In this document: positions 53,142 through 62,758 of the stretch, piece after piece
Layout: each line of letters opens with the position of its first letter
How positions within the stretch are numbered: position 1 is the first letter of the stretch
DNA from: Ectobacillus polymachus
GTDB lineage: Bacteria; Bacillota; Bacilli; Bacillales; Bacillaceae_G
NCBI RefSeq assembly: GCF_048159605.1
Contig: NZ_JBLREB010000001.1
Coordinates: 558,001 to 622,000, forward strand
DNA length: 64,000 nucleotides
Reading direction: 5' to 3'
The notes under the pieces: model-generated
What the model saw: only the letters and a program-made list of their open reading frames with translations
Database searches by the model: none
Told to the model about the DNA's origin: nothing
Translations under genes and position numbers: made by a program

Positions 53142-54062
53142 ATGTACATATTCGATGCTCATTGTGATGTGATTTGGCAGCTTTGGGAACATCAAGGAAA
53201 TTTTGAAAACGATAAACGTCTGCATGTTACGCTGCATAACTTAAAACGAGCCAATGGAAAAATACAATGTTTTGCTATATATATCCCAGATAAAGTGCCG
53301 ATGGAACAACGATTTGATATTGCTTTAGAAATGATTGAGATTTTCTACCGTGAAATTTTAGAAAAGTATCCGGAAATGAAACTTATTTTGACGAAGAGTG
53401 ATATCAAAACATTAAAGGAAAATGAAATAGGTGCGATCCTAACTTTAGAGGGCTGCGATGCAATCGGAGCAAATATCGTTCGTCTTCACACGTTATATCG
53501 TCTTGGGATACGTTCGATTGGTCTAACTTGGAATTATAGCAATTTTGTTGCAGACGGTGTATTAGAGACACGCGGTGCAGGTCTAACAAGCTTTGGGAAA
53601 GAAGTAGTGAACACACTAGATGAATATCATTTGTGGACAGATGTTTCTCACCTTTCAGAAAAAGGGTTTTGGGATGTAATAGCGTTAGCTAAACATCCAA
53701 TTGCCTCACATTCTAATGCATTTACGATACGAAAGCATCCACGAAATCTAAAGGACGAACAAATTAAAGCACTAATTGATAGGGATGGGATGATTGGCAT
53801 TACATTCTATCCAGGTTTTATCAAAGATACATCATCTGTGCAAATAATCGATATTCTTCGGCATATTGATCACATTTGTTCATTGGGCGGCGAAGCTAAT
53901 ATAGGATTTGGATCAGACTTTGATGGAATTCATGAAACTGTAGAACAATTACGTTCGTATGCAGACTATGAAAATCTTATTAATGAATTGTTAAAATATT
54001 ACAAACAAGAGCAGGTAGAACGGTTTCTCTTCACTAATTTTTTGAATCATATTTCTTTTTGA
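53142..54062 (+). CDS. Membrane dipeptidase-like enzyme, peptidase M19 family
   Basis: A 306-residue amidohydrolase barrel. Zinc ligands: DAHCDV (residues 5-10), the Glu of LTLEGCDA near 104, SHSN near 184, and GSDFDGI near 263. It hydrolyses dipeptides, perhaps containing D-residues. Co-located with spoVS in the Bacillus cereus group; in Bacillus subtilis this position differs. ATG after AGGAGGAG. Confidence 0.9.
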   Translation: MYIFDAHCDVIWQLWEHQGNFENDKRLHVTLHNLKRANGKIQCFAIYIPDKVPMEQRFDIALEMIEIFYREILEKYPEMKLILTKSDIKTLKENEIGAILTLEGCDAIGANIVRLHTLYRLGIRSIGLTWNYSNFVADGVLETRGAGLTSFGKEVVNTLDEYHLWTDVSHLSEKGFWDVIALAKHPIASHSNAFTIRKHPRNLKDEQIKALIDRDGMIGITFYPGFIKDTSSVQIIDILRHIDHICSLGGEANIGFGSDFDGIHETVEQLRSYADYENLINELLKYYKQEQVERFLFTNFLNHISF

Positions 54063-54317
54063 GTTTATTATTAGACAAAAATAAATGTGTACACGCTAAA
54101 TATGGTGAAAAAGGTAAAAAAATATGTATAAAATGAGTCCAAATTCTTGCTTTTTCTTCGTACTAGGTCTAGAATTGAAAACGAATTAATGTTATGTAAA
54201 AATTCATAAAATATTTTTGACAGGTATAATATGCGATTGTTGTAGTTCAAGAATTTAGAAAGTTCTACTATATTTCTGCGTTTTTACTACAAAGTTGCAG
54301 CTAAAGGGGTGTAGGAG

Positions 54318-56072
54318 ATGATTAATCAGCTTTCCTGGAAAGTTGGAGGACAGCAAGGTGAAGGAATCGAAAGTACAGGAGAAATTTTCGCTATTGCATT
54401 AAATAGAATGGGATATTACCTGTACGGCTATCGCCATTTCTCTTCACGTATTAAAGGCGGTCACACTAACAATAAGATTCGTGTAAGCACAACTGAAGTT
54501 CGTGCAATCTCTGATGACTTAGATATTCTTGTAGCTTTTGACCAAGATACAATCAATGTGAACTTCCATGAATTACGAGATGGCGGGATCGTCATTGCGG
54601 ATTCTAAGTTTAATCCAACTATTCCGGATGATTCTAAAGTTTCTTTGTATGCGGTTCCATTCGTTGAAATTGCTACTGAACTTGGAACATCATTAATGAA
54701 AAACATGGTTGCTGTAGGTGCATCATCTGCTATCTTAGGTCTTGATGAAACAGCTTACCTTGAAGTTGTAAATGAAATTTTCGGTAAAAAGGGTCAACAA
54801 GTCGTTGAAAAGAACATTGAAGCAATTAAACGCGGCGCCCAATATATGAAAGAATTACTTGGTGAAAATACAAACTTAATGCAACTTGAAAAAGCAGACG
54901 GTAAAAAACGTTTATTTATGATTGGTAACGATGCAATTGCATTTGGTGCATTAGCTGGCGGAGCTCGCTTCATGCCTGCATACCCAATCACACCAGCTTC
55001 TGAAATTATGGAATTTTTAATTAAGAAGTTTCCAAAAGTAGGCGGAGCTGTTATTCAAACAGAAGATGAAATTGCTGCTTGTACAATGGCAATCGGTGCA
55101 AATTACGGCGGTGTTCGTACATTAACTGCATCTGCAGGCCCTGGTTTATCCCTTATGATGGAAGCAATCGGATTATCTGGTATGACAGAAATACCGCTTG
55201 TTATCGTTGATACACAACGTGGTGGTCCAAGTACAGGTCTTCCTACAAAACAAGAACAATCTGATTTAATGGCTATGATTTACGGAACTCATGGTGAAAT
55301 TCCGAAGGTTGTTATTGCCCCAAGTACAGTTGAAGAAGCATTCTATGATGCAGCTGAAGCTTTCAACATTGCTGAAGAGTATCAAGTACCAGTTATTCTA
55401 ATCACTGACCTTCAACTTTCATTAGGTAAACAAACGGTAAATCCATTAGATCTTAATAAAGTTGAAATTCGTCGTGGTAAGTTAACATTCGAAGATCAAC
55501 CTGAACGCGTAAACGGCGCATACTTCAATCGTTATGCAGTGACTGAAGATGGCGTGTCTCCTCGTGTTGTACCAGGCGTGAAGAACGGTATTCACCACGT
55601 TACTGGTGTAGAACATGCTGAAACAGGTAAACCATCAGAATCACCTTCAAATCGTGAAGCACAAATGAATAAACGTATGCGTAAGCTTGAAAATATCAAA
55701 TTTAATACCCCTGTTCATGTTAACGCACCACATAAAGATGCAGACATTTTGTTAGTAGGTTTTAACTCTACACGCGGTGCAATTGAAGAAGCAATGGCTC
55801 GTCTTGAAGAAGAAGGTCTTAAGGTAAACCATGCTCACATTCGTTTAATTCATCCATTCCCTACAGAGGAAGTATTACCTCTTGTTAAGGATGCAAAACG
55901 TGTAATCGTAGTTGAAAACAATGCAACAGGTCAACTTGCTAACATTATGAAGATGAATTTAGGCTATGGTGAAAAAATTTCTAGCCTATTAAAATATGAC
56001 GGCACTCCGTTCTTACCGAAGGACGTTTACAACGAATGCAAAAAAGGGGTTGTAGTAAATGGCAACATTTAA
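54318..56072 (+). CDS. korA: 2-Oxoacid:ferredoxin oxidoreductase, fused gamma-alpha subunit
   Basis: A 584-residue subunit: the gamma domain (about 1-180, GGQQGEGIESTGEIFAIAL) is followed by the pyrimidine-binding alpha domain (from 200, PAYPITPASEIMEFL) and a transketolase C domain near 480. With KorB it converts 2-oxoglutarate or another 2-oxoacid to acyl-CoA, reducing ferredoxin. Overlaps korB by 14 bases. GGGGTGTAGGAG upstream. Confidence 0.92.
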   Translation: MINQLSWKVGGQQGEGIESTGEIFAIALNRMGYYLYGYRHFSSRIKGGHTNNKIRVSTTEVRAISDDLDILVAFDQDTINVNFHELRDGGIVIADSKFNPTIPDDSKVSLYAVPFVEIATELGTSLMKNMVAVGASSAILGLDETAYLEVVNEIFGKKGQQVVEKNIEAIKRGAQYMKELLGENTNLMQLEKADGKKRLFMIGNDAIAFGALAGGARFMPAYPITPASEIMEFLIKKFPKVGGAVIQTEDEIAACTMAIGANYGGVRTLTASAGPGLSLMMEAIGLSGMTEIPLVIVDTQRGGPSTGLPTKQEQSDLMAMIYGTHGEIPKVVIAPSTVEEAFYDAAEAFNIAEEYQVPVILITDLQLSLGKQTVNPLDLNKVEIRRGKLTFEDQPERVNGAYFNRYAVTEDGVSPRVVPGVKNGIHHVTGVEHAETGKPSESPSNREAQMNKRMRKLENIKFNTPVHVNAPHKDADILLVGFNSTRGAIEEAMARLEEEGLKVNHAHIRLIHPFPTEEVLPLVKDAKRVIVVENNATGQLANIMKMNLGYGEKISSLLKYDGTPFLPKDVYNECKKGVVVNGNI

Positions 56073-56925
56073 AGACTTTCGTAATGATGTAAAACCAAAC
56101 TGGTGCCCAGGATGCGGAGACTTTTCTGTACAAGCTGCGATTCAACGTGCAGCTGCAAATGCTGGACTTGAGCCTGATAACATGGCAGTAATTTCTGGTA
56201 TCGGTTGTTCTGGACGTATTTCGGGTTACCTTAACACATATGGTTTCCACGGTATTCACGGTCGTGCATTACCAATCGCTCAAGGTGTGAAAATGGCAAA
56301 CCGTGACTTAAAAGTAATCGCAGCTGGCGGTGATGGCGACGGATTTGCAATCGGTTTAGGACATACAATCCATGCAATTCGCCGTAATATTGATATTACT
56401 TATATCGTTATGGATAACCAAATTTACGGTTTAACAAAAGGACAAACTTCACCTCTTAGTGATATAGGCTTTAAAACAAAGAGTACACCACAAGGTTCTA
56501 TTGAACCTCCTTTGTCTGCAATGGAAATGGCATTAACTGCTGGTGTAACATTCCTTGCACAAAGCTTCTCTAGTGATTTAAAAGAACTTACTCAACTTAT
56601 TGAAGCTGGTATTAATCATAAAGGTTTCTCATTAATCAACGTATTTAGCCCATGCGTAACGTATAACAAAGTAAATACGTATGATTGGTTTAAAGAAAAC
56701 TTAGTAAGATTAAGCGATGTTGAAGGCTATGATCCTACTAATCGAGCTTTAGCTATGCAAACATTAATGCAAAATCATGGTCGTGTAACAGGATTAATTT
56801 ATCAAAATTCTGAACAACCTTCTTACCAAGAGCTTGTAAAAGGATATAGCGAAACACCATTAGTAAACGCTGACCTTAACTTGGATCCAGAAGTATTTAA
56901 CAAAGTGGTTGCAGAATATATGTAA
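56059..56925 (+). CDS. korB: 2-Oxoacid:ferredoxin oxidoreductase, beta subunit
   Basis: A 288-residue ThDP-binding subunit. NWCPGCGDFSVQAAI near residue 14, SGIGCSGRISGYLNTYGFHGIHGRALP near 50, and GDGDGFAIGLGH near 94 bind ThDP-Mg2+. The overlap with korA points to translational coupling and 1:1 assembly. A terminator follows. Confidence 0.93.
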   Translation: MATFKDFRNDVKPNWCPGCGDFSVQAAIQRAAANAGLEPDNMAVISGIGCSGRISGYLNTYGFHGIHGRALPIAQGVKMANRDLKVIAAGGDGDGFAIGLGHTIHAIRRNIDITYIVMDNQIYGLTKGQTSPLSDIGFKTKSTPQGSIEPPLSAMEMALTAGVTFLAQSFSSDLKELTQLIEAGINHKGFSLINVFSPCVTYNKVNTYDWFKENLVRLSDVEGYDPTNRALAMQTLMQNHGRVTGLIYQNSEQPSYQELVKGYSETPLVNADLNLDPEVFNKVVAEYM

Positions 56926-56935
56926 TAGGTATTGA

Positions 56936-56970
56936 AAAGAACTCCTTCAAGTAGAAGGGGTTCTTTTTTT
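56936..56970 (+). terminator. Terminator after korB
   Basis: AAGAACTCCTTC and GAAGGGGTTCTT with one wobble or mismatch, then T7. Confidence 0.85.
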
Positions 56971-57211
56971 GTCTATTTTTCTTTCAAATGCCTTAATAAA
57001 TATATACTTCCTTATCTAATACCTCGAATTTTCCTTATTTTTCCATGTGAAATATGATACCATAGAGAAAAGTCTAGGAATTCAGTGATCCTATATCATC
57101 TAACTGTATGGCATGTTGTTTAATTTGTCTAAACGATTTATACTATGAGAATGTGTATGATTTTGTATATTTTATAGGTTTAGATGAATGGAAACAGAAA
57201 GGAGATTTTTC

Positions 57212-58741
57212 ATGAACGAGCAACAACGATTAGAAACTACTAAGGTAAATCCTTCGGACAAAAAATCCGGAAAGGATTATAGCAAATACTTTGAAGCCGT
57301 TTATCAACCACCATCCTTACGAGATGCAAAAAAACGTGGGAAAGAAGAAATTACAATTCAACGTGATTTTGAAATTCCAGAGGATATGCTTGGAATTGGA
57401 AACGGTCGCAAATTTTATATTCGTACGTACGGTTGTCAAATGAATGAGCATGATACAGAAGTAATGGCTGGTATCTTAACCGGATTAGGTTTCGAATCAA
57501 CTGACACCACAGAGGATGCGGATGTTATTCTGTTAAATACATGTGCCATTCGTGAAAATGCAGAAAATAAAGTGTTTGGAGAAATTGGACATTTAAAACC
57601 TCTAAAACAAAAGAATCCAAATGTATTACTTGGAGTATGTGGATGCATGTCGCAAGAAGAATCAGTTGTCAATAAAATTATGCAAAAGCATCCTCACATA
57701 GATATGGTGTTTGGAACTCACAACATTCACCGTTTACCTTTTATTTTAAAAGAAGCTATGTTCTCCAAAGAAATGGTTGTTGAAGTTTGGTCAAAAGAAG
57801 GAGACGTTATCGAAAATCTGCCTCGTGTACGCCGTGGAGATATAAAAGCATGGGTCAATATTATGTATGGTTGCGATAAGTTTTGTACGTATTGCATTGT
57901 ACCTTATACACGCGGTAAGGAAAGAAGTCGCCAGCCGGAAGATATCATTCAAGAGGTACGACAATTGGCAGCAGCGGGATATAAAGAAGTTACTCTTCTT
58001 GGTCAAAATGTAAATGCCTATGGTAAGGATTTTCCAGATATGAAATACGGTCTTGGAGACTTGATGGAGGAGCTTCGCAAAATTGATATTCCTCGTATTC
58101 GCTTTACAACAAGTTATCCAAGTGACTTTGATGATCGCTTAATTGAAGTATTAGCAAAGGGCGGCAACTTACTTGAGCATATTCATTTGCCTGTTCAATC
58201 AGGAAGTAACGAAGTGTTAAAAATAATGGCTCGTAAATATACACGTGAACAGTATCTAGAGCTTGTTCGGAAAATAAAGGCGGCAATTCCGAATGCTTCT
58301 TTTACTACTGATATTATTGTCGGATACCCGAACGAAACCGAGGAACAGTTCCAGGAAACGTTATCTTTATATCGTGAAGTAGAATACGATAGTGCGTACA
58401 CATTTATCTATTCTCCGCGCGAAGGAACACCGGCAGCAAAAATGATTGATAATGTTCCATTAGAAGTGAAAAAAGATCGCTTACAACGTCTAAACGCAGT
58501 TGTAAATGAAATTTCTGCAAAGAAAAACTTAGCATACCAAGATCAAATTGTAGAAGTGCTCGTTGAAGGGGAAAGCAAAAACAATCCAGATGTATTAGCT
58601 GGATATACTCGTAAAACCAAGTTAGTAAACTTCATTGGACCGAAAACTGCGATTGGAAAGATTGTTAACGTTCGTATTACGGAAGCAAAAACGTGGTCGC
58701 TTAACGGAGTGATTATCGAAACGCCAATTGAGGTGAAATAA
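57212..58741 (+). CDS. miaB: tRNA-2-methylthio-N6-dimethylallyladenosine synthase
   Basis: A 509-residue radical SAM methylthiotransferase acting on i6A37. N-terminal cluster Cys in TYGCQMNEHD, LNTCAIRENAENK and GVCGCMSQ; radical SAM CxxxCxxC in YGCDKFCTYCIVPYTRG near 225; TRAM domain at the end. ATG 57212 after AAAGGAGA. Stop shares one base with ricA start. Confidence 0.95.
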   Translation: MNEQQRLETTKVNPSDKKSGKDYSKYFEAVYQPPSLRDAKKRGKEEITIQRDFEIPEDMLGIGNGRKFYIRTYGCQMNEHDTEVMAGILTGLGFESTDTTEDADVILLNTCAIRENAENKVFGEIGHLKPLKQKNPNVLLGVCGCMSQEESVVNKIMQKHPHIDMVFGTHNIHRLPFILKEAMFSKEMVVEVWSKEGDVIENLPRVRRGDIKAWVNIMYGCDKFCTYCIVPYTRGKERSRQPEDIIQEVRQLAAAGYKEVTLLGQNVNAYGKDFPDMKYGLGDLMEELRKIDIPRIRFTTSYPSDFDDRLIEVLAKGGNLLEHIHLPVQSGSNEVLKIMARKYTREQYLELVRKIKAAIPNASFTTDIIVGYPNETEEQFQETLSLYREVEYDSAYTFIYSPREGTPAAKMIDNVPLEVKKDRLQRLNAVVNEISAKKNLAYQDQIVEVLVEGESKNNPDVLAGYTRKTKLVNFIGPKTAIGKIVNVRITEAKTWSLNGVIIETPIEVK

Positions 58742-59157
58742 TGTATACGAAAGATGAAATCATCGAACAAGCAAAGCAATTAGCACAGATGATAGCTGAA
58801 ACAGAAGAGGTTGATTTTTTCAAGCGTGCAGAAGAGAAAATTCATAAAAATGAAACGATAAAAAGTACAATTGATAAAATTAAGTCTTTACAAAAGCAAG
58901 CTGTCAGTTTGCAGCATTATGGGAAAACACAAGCATTGAAAAAAGTAGAAGATGAATTAGACGAGTTGCAGAATCAATTACACACCCTTCCAATTGTGCA
59001 ACAATTTCAATCTTCTCAAACGTATGTAAATGATTTGCTGCAGCTTGTATCGAATACGATTTCTAATACAGTTACAGATCATATCATCATTTCTACTGAT
59101 GGTGATGTTTTAAAAGGTGAAACAGGAGCGGAAGTCGAAAGTAAACAAAATCGTTAA
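58741..59157 (+). CDS. ricA: RicA (YmcA), regulator of RNase Y
   Basis: A 138-residue helical protein of the YmcA/YlbF family (KDEIIEQAKQLAQMIAETEEVDFFKRAEEKI at the start). With RicF and RicT it binds RNase Y and steers biofilm, competence and sporulation. Unlike some homologues I see no Cys. TAATG overlap with miaB. A terminator follows. Confidence 0.9.
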   Translation: MYTKDEIIEQAKQLAQMIAETEEVDFFKRAEEKIHKNETIKSTIDKIKSLQKQAVSLQHYGKTQALKKVEDELDELQNQLHTLPIVQQFQSSQTYVNDLLQLVSNTISNTVTDHIIISTDGDVLKGETGAEVESKQNR

Positions 59158-59204
59158 ATGCTGCATCCTGCTATTCACTTAAAATTTTATTGTCAACAAA
59201 TGCA

Positions 59205-59236
59205 AAGAGATGTCGAACTTTTGACATCTCTTTTTT
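59205..59236 (+). terminator. Terminator after ricA
   Basis: A perfect 10-bp stem AAGAGATGTC with complement, then eight T. Confidence 0.9.
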
Positions 59237-59337
59237 TTGAAATCAAGAACGTATTCAAAGTTTCCAGCATAAACTGTATTAAGAGGATGCTATGTTCGAA
59301 AAGCCACCTCTTTCTAGGCTTTTTTTTGGAGTGCAAT

Positions 59338-59368
59338 GACACATTCCACTAATGTCTCGCATAAGATG
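59338..59368 (+). promoter_or_regulatory. Candidate sporulation promoter of cotE
   Basis: ACACATT, then about 14 bases, then CATAAGAT, similar to SigE/SigK patterns. CotE of Bacillus subtilis is SigE- and SigK-dependent. Confidence 0.4.
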
Positions 59369-59398
59369 AATTGAATAGTGATTTGAGGAGGGTTTGGA

Positions 59399-59944
59399 AT
59401 GTCCGAATATAGAGAAATTATTACGAAGGCGGTCGTCGGCAAGGGACGTCAATATATGAAGTCGACTCATACGATTGATCCGAACCATACGCCGACAAGT
59501 ATTTTAGGATGCTGGGTTATTAATCATGCCTATGAAGCAAAAAAACATGGAAAGTCTGTGGAAATTGAAGGATATTATGATATTAACACATGGTATTCGT
59601 ATGATGATAACACAAAAACAGAGGTAGTAACAAAGCGTGTGCATTATAAAGATGCGGTAAAAATACGGTATAGAGACAAGAACTACATCGGAGAAGACCA
59701 TGAAATTATTGCACGTGTCATTCAACATCCCAATTGTTTAGAAGCCATCATTTCTCCAAATGGAAATAAAATTGTAGTGACCGTAGAGCGCGAATTCATT
59801 GTAGAAATAATTGGAGAAACAAAGGTATGCGTTCAAGTAGATCCAGATGGTTGTCAAGACAATGATGAAGGATTTTTTGAGATTGATGATGATGAATTTG
59901 AAGACTTAGATCCAAACTTTATTTTAGATGCTGAAGAAGAATAA
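59399..59944 (+). CDS. cotE: Outer spore coat morphogenetic protein CotE
   Basis: A 181-residue protein beginning MSEYREIITKAVVGKGRQY, with LGCWVINHAYEA near residue 36 and an acidic tail EIDDDEFEDLDP. CotE forms the platform for the outer coat, and in the Bacillus cereus group it anchors the exosporium. ATG preceded by GAGGAGG. Confidence 0.96.
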   Translation: MSEYREIITKAVVGKGRQYMKSTHTIDPNHTPTSILGCWVINHAYEAKKHGKSVEIEGYYDINTWYSYDDNTKTEVVTKRVHYKDAVKIRYRDKNYIGEDHEIIARVIQHPNCLEAIISPNGNKIVVTVEREFIVEIIGETKVCVQVDPDGCQDNDEGFFEIDDDEFEDLDPNFILDAEEE

Positions 59945-59948
59945 AAAA

Positions 59949-59985
59949 AGCTAGGGAGCCTGACTTCCTAGCTCTTCTTTATAAT
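59949..59985 (+). terminator. Terminator after cotE
   Basis: AGCTAGG and CCTAGCT with an 11-base loop, followed by CTTCTTTAT. Confidence 0.65.
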
Positions 59986-60126
59986 AGGGTTCCCATTATC
60001 TTTCATTTTAAAAGACATACGAATAGCTAAGTCCGTAAATCGTTACTAGCAATTCCTAAAGGGACTCATGAAAAGAATATGATATAATACAAGGTAGGAA
60101 ATAGATAAAGAGGTGTGGTAAATAGC

Positions 60127-62754
60127 ATGGCTCAATATACGCCAATGATACAACAATATTTACAAGTGAAGGCAGACTATGAAGATGCCTTTTTATTTTT
60201 TCGTCTCGGAGACTTTTACGAGATGTTCTTTGATGATGCGATAAAAGCTGCACATGAGCTTGAAATTACATTAACGAGTCGTGATGGTGGGAGTACGGAA
60301 AAAATTCCAATGTGCGGTGTTCCTTATCACGCTGCTTCAGGTTACATAGAACAGCTTGTAAATAAAGGATTTAAGGTTGCAATTTGTGAACAGGTGGAGG
60401 ATCCAAAGAAAGCAAAAGGGATTGTACGACGTGAAGTGATTCAGCTTATTACTCCTGGAACGATGATGGAAGGACGATCTATTAGTGAGAAGGAAAATAA
60501 TTTTCTTGTTTCTGTGACGTACTTTGAGGATGGTTCTTACGGACTAGCATGCAATGACCTTTCAACTGGACAAAACACAGTGACACTTTTATCGGGTTCT
60601 GTGGAGGATGTCATGCTTGAAGTATATTCATTAGGAGCGAAGGAAATTGTTCTTTCCCGTAATTTTCCGCAGGATGAACTAGCTACTATTACAGCTGCAC
60701 TCAAAATTACCGTTTCCTATGAAGAGGAAGCAACTATTCCAGAGCATTTACAGCATCTCGCACAGCATATTGAACAGAAAAAACTATTGACAACGGTAGG
60801 CCGCTTGCTACAATACGTGCTCCGTACACAAAAACGCTCATTAGATCATTTGCAGCCTGTTGAAATTTATCATTACAATCAGTTCATGAAGATGGATGTT
60901 CACTCAAAGCGAAATTTAGAGCTAACGGAAACCATTCGGACGAAGGAAAAAACAGGATCACTCCTTTGGCTGCTTGATAAGACGAAAACAGCCATGGGAG
61001 GACGGATGCTAAAGCAATGGATGGAACGTCCGCTTGTAGATACGGAACAAATACAAGCACGTCAAAATATGGTCGAAACGTTTGTTTTAAATTATTTCGT
61101 TAGAGAAGATATAAAAGAAAAACTAAAGGAAGTATATGATTTAGAGAGATTAGCAGGTAGAGTGGCATATGGAAACGTAAATGCACGAGATTTATTACAA
61201 TTAAAGAGATCTTTGCAGCAGGTTCCAAATATTTTACAATTAGTTGCGCAATTAAATAACTCGCACGCGAATGACCTAATTACAAACGTTGATACGTGTG
61301 GAAGCCTAATGGAACTTCTTGAACGCAGTATTATCGATAATCCTCCTTTATCCATTAAAGAAGGAAATATTATAAAAGATGATTATGATAAAAAATTAGA
61401 CGAATATCGCTATATAAGCAAAAATGGAAAAACATGGATTTCTGAATTGGAACATCGTGAGCGGGAGCTGACAGGTATTAAGTCCTTGAAAATTGGATAT
61501 AACCGTATTTTTGGCTATTATATTGAAGTGACGAGAGCTAATTTATCTATGCTACCTGAAGGACGCTATGAACGAAAACAAACACTTGCTAATGCGGAGC
61601 GTTTTATCACAGATGAGCTAAAGGAAAAGGAAGCACTTATATTAGGAGCTGAAGAAAAAATTGTCCAGCTCGAATACGATTTATTTGTCCAGCTCCGTGA
61701 ACAAGTGAAAGCTTATATTCCGAAATTACAGCATTTAGCTAAAGTTATTAGTGAGTTGGATGTCCTCCAAAGCTTTGCGACAGTAAGTGAAGAGGAGCAA
61801 TTTGTAAAACCAGCGCTTTCCAAAAAACGTGAAATCAAGATTACCGATGGGCGTCATCCTGTTGTAGAAAAGGTACTTCAAGCTAAAATCTATGTTCCAA
61901 ATGACGTAATGATGGGCGAAAGATTAGACGTCCTGCTAATAACAGGACCAAATATGTCTGGGAAGAGCACGTATATGCGTCAGCTTGCACTGATTGCTGT
62001 AATGACGCAGATTGGATGCTTCGTTCCAGCTAGTGAAGCAGAGATGCCAGTTTTTGATCAAATCTTTACTCGAATAGGGGCAGCAGACGATCTTATTTCA
62101 GGACAAAGTACCTTTATGGTTGAAATGTTAGAGGCGCGAAATGCAATAGCAAATGCAACACAAAATAGCTTAATTCTGTTTGATGAAATTGGACGAGGAA
62201 CGTCTACTTATGATGGTATGGCGTTAGCACAGGCAATTATTGAGTATATACATGATCATATTGGTGCAAAGACACTCTTTTCCACACACTATCATGAGTT
62301 AACCGTACTTGATAAGGAATTGCAAAAGCTAAAAAATGTCCATGTAGCTGCTATTGAAGAAAACGGGCATGTTGTGTTTCTTCATAAAATTAAAAATGGT
62401 GCGGCTGATAAAAGCTACGGTATTCACGTGGCAGAACTTGCAAAATTGCCTGCCAGACTCATTTCCCGTGCAACTGACATACTTGCTAAACTGGAAGGAG
62501 TACAGGCAGAGGAGATGGCGAAGGTAATTGATTCGAAGCAGACTATCCATCAAGAAGATATGCAAAATGAAAGTTCCGATGAATCGCAGCTTTCATTCTT
62601 TTCAATCGATACGAAACCAACATCAAAGCAAATATTATCATCACAGGACAAGGTAGCGATCGAACAACTGAAAAAATTAAACATTTTAGAAATGACACCG
62701 CTAGAAGCCATGAATGAATTGTATCAGCTACAAAAACAAGTTAAGAAAGGATAA
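60127..62754 (+). CDS. mutS: DNA mismatch repair protein MutS
   Basis: An 875-residue protein. The mismatch-reading motif GDFYEMF at residues 28-34 (F30, E32), Walker A TGPNMSGKST near 605-614, Walker B ILFDEIGRGTSTYDG near 685, and a C-terminal linker and tetramer part. ATG 60127 is about ten bases from GAGGTG; the longer GTG start lacks a site. It recognises mismatches and recruits MutL. Confidence 0.96.
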   Translation: MAQYTPMIQQYLQVKADYEDAFLFFRLGDFYEMFFDDAIKAAHELEITLTSRDGGSTEKIPMCGVPYHAASGYIEQLVNKGFKVAICEQVEDPKKAKGIVRREVIQLITPGTMMEGRSISEKENNFLVSVTYFEDGSYGLACNDLSTGQNTVTLLSGSVEDVMLEVYSLGAKEIVLSRNFPQDELATITAALKITVSYEEEATIPEHLQHLAQHIEQKKLLTTVGRLLQYVLRTQKRSLDHLQPVEIYHYNQFMKMDVHSKRNLELTETIRTKEKTGSLLWLLDKTKTAMGGRMLKQWMERPLVDTEQIQARQNMVETFVLNYFVREDIKEKLKEVYDLERLAGRVAYGNVNARDLLQLKRSLQQVPNILQLVAQLNNSHANDLITNVDTCGSLMELLERSIIDNPPLSIKEGNIIKDDYDKKLDEYRYISKNGKTWISELEHRERELTGIKSLKIGYNRIFGYYIEVTRANLSMLPEGRYERKQTLANAERFITDELKEKEALILGAEEKIVQLEYDLFVQLREQVKAYIPKLQHLAKVISELDVLQSFATVSEEEQFVKPALSKKREIKITDGRHPVVEKVLQAKIYVPNDVMMGERLDVLLITGPNMSGKSTYMRQLALIAVMTQIGCFVPASEAEMPVFDQIFTRIGAADDLISGQSTFMVEMLEARNAIANATQNSLILFDEIGRGTSTYDGMALAQAIIEYIHDHIGAKTLFSTHYHELTVLDKELQKLKNVHVAAIEENGHVVFLHKIKNGAADKSYGIHVAELAKLPARLISRATDILAKLEGVQAEEMAKVIDSKQTIHQEDMQNESSDESQLSFFSIDTKPTSKQILSSQDKVAIEQLKKLNILEMTPLEAMNELYQLQKQVKKG

Positions 62755-62758
62755 CAAA

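Noticed and set aside
54216..54232. TTGACA directly followed by TATAAT before korA as a promoter
   Set aside because: Only two bases separate the boxes, so they cannot work together; the TATAAT might still act with a weaker -35 farther upstream.
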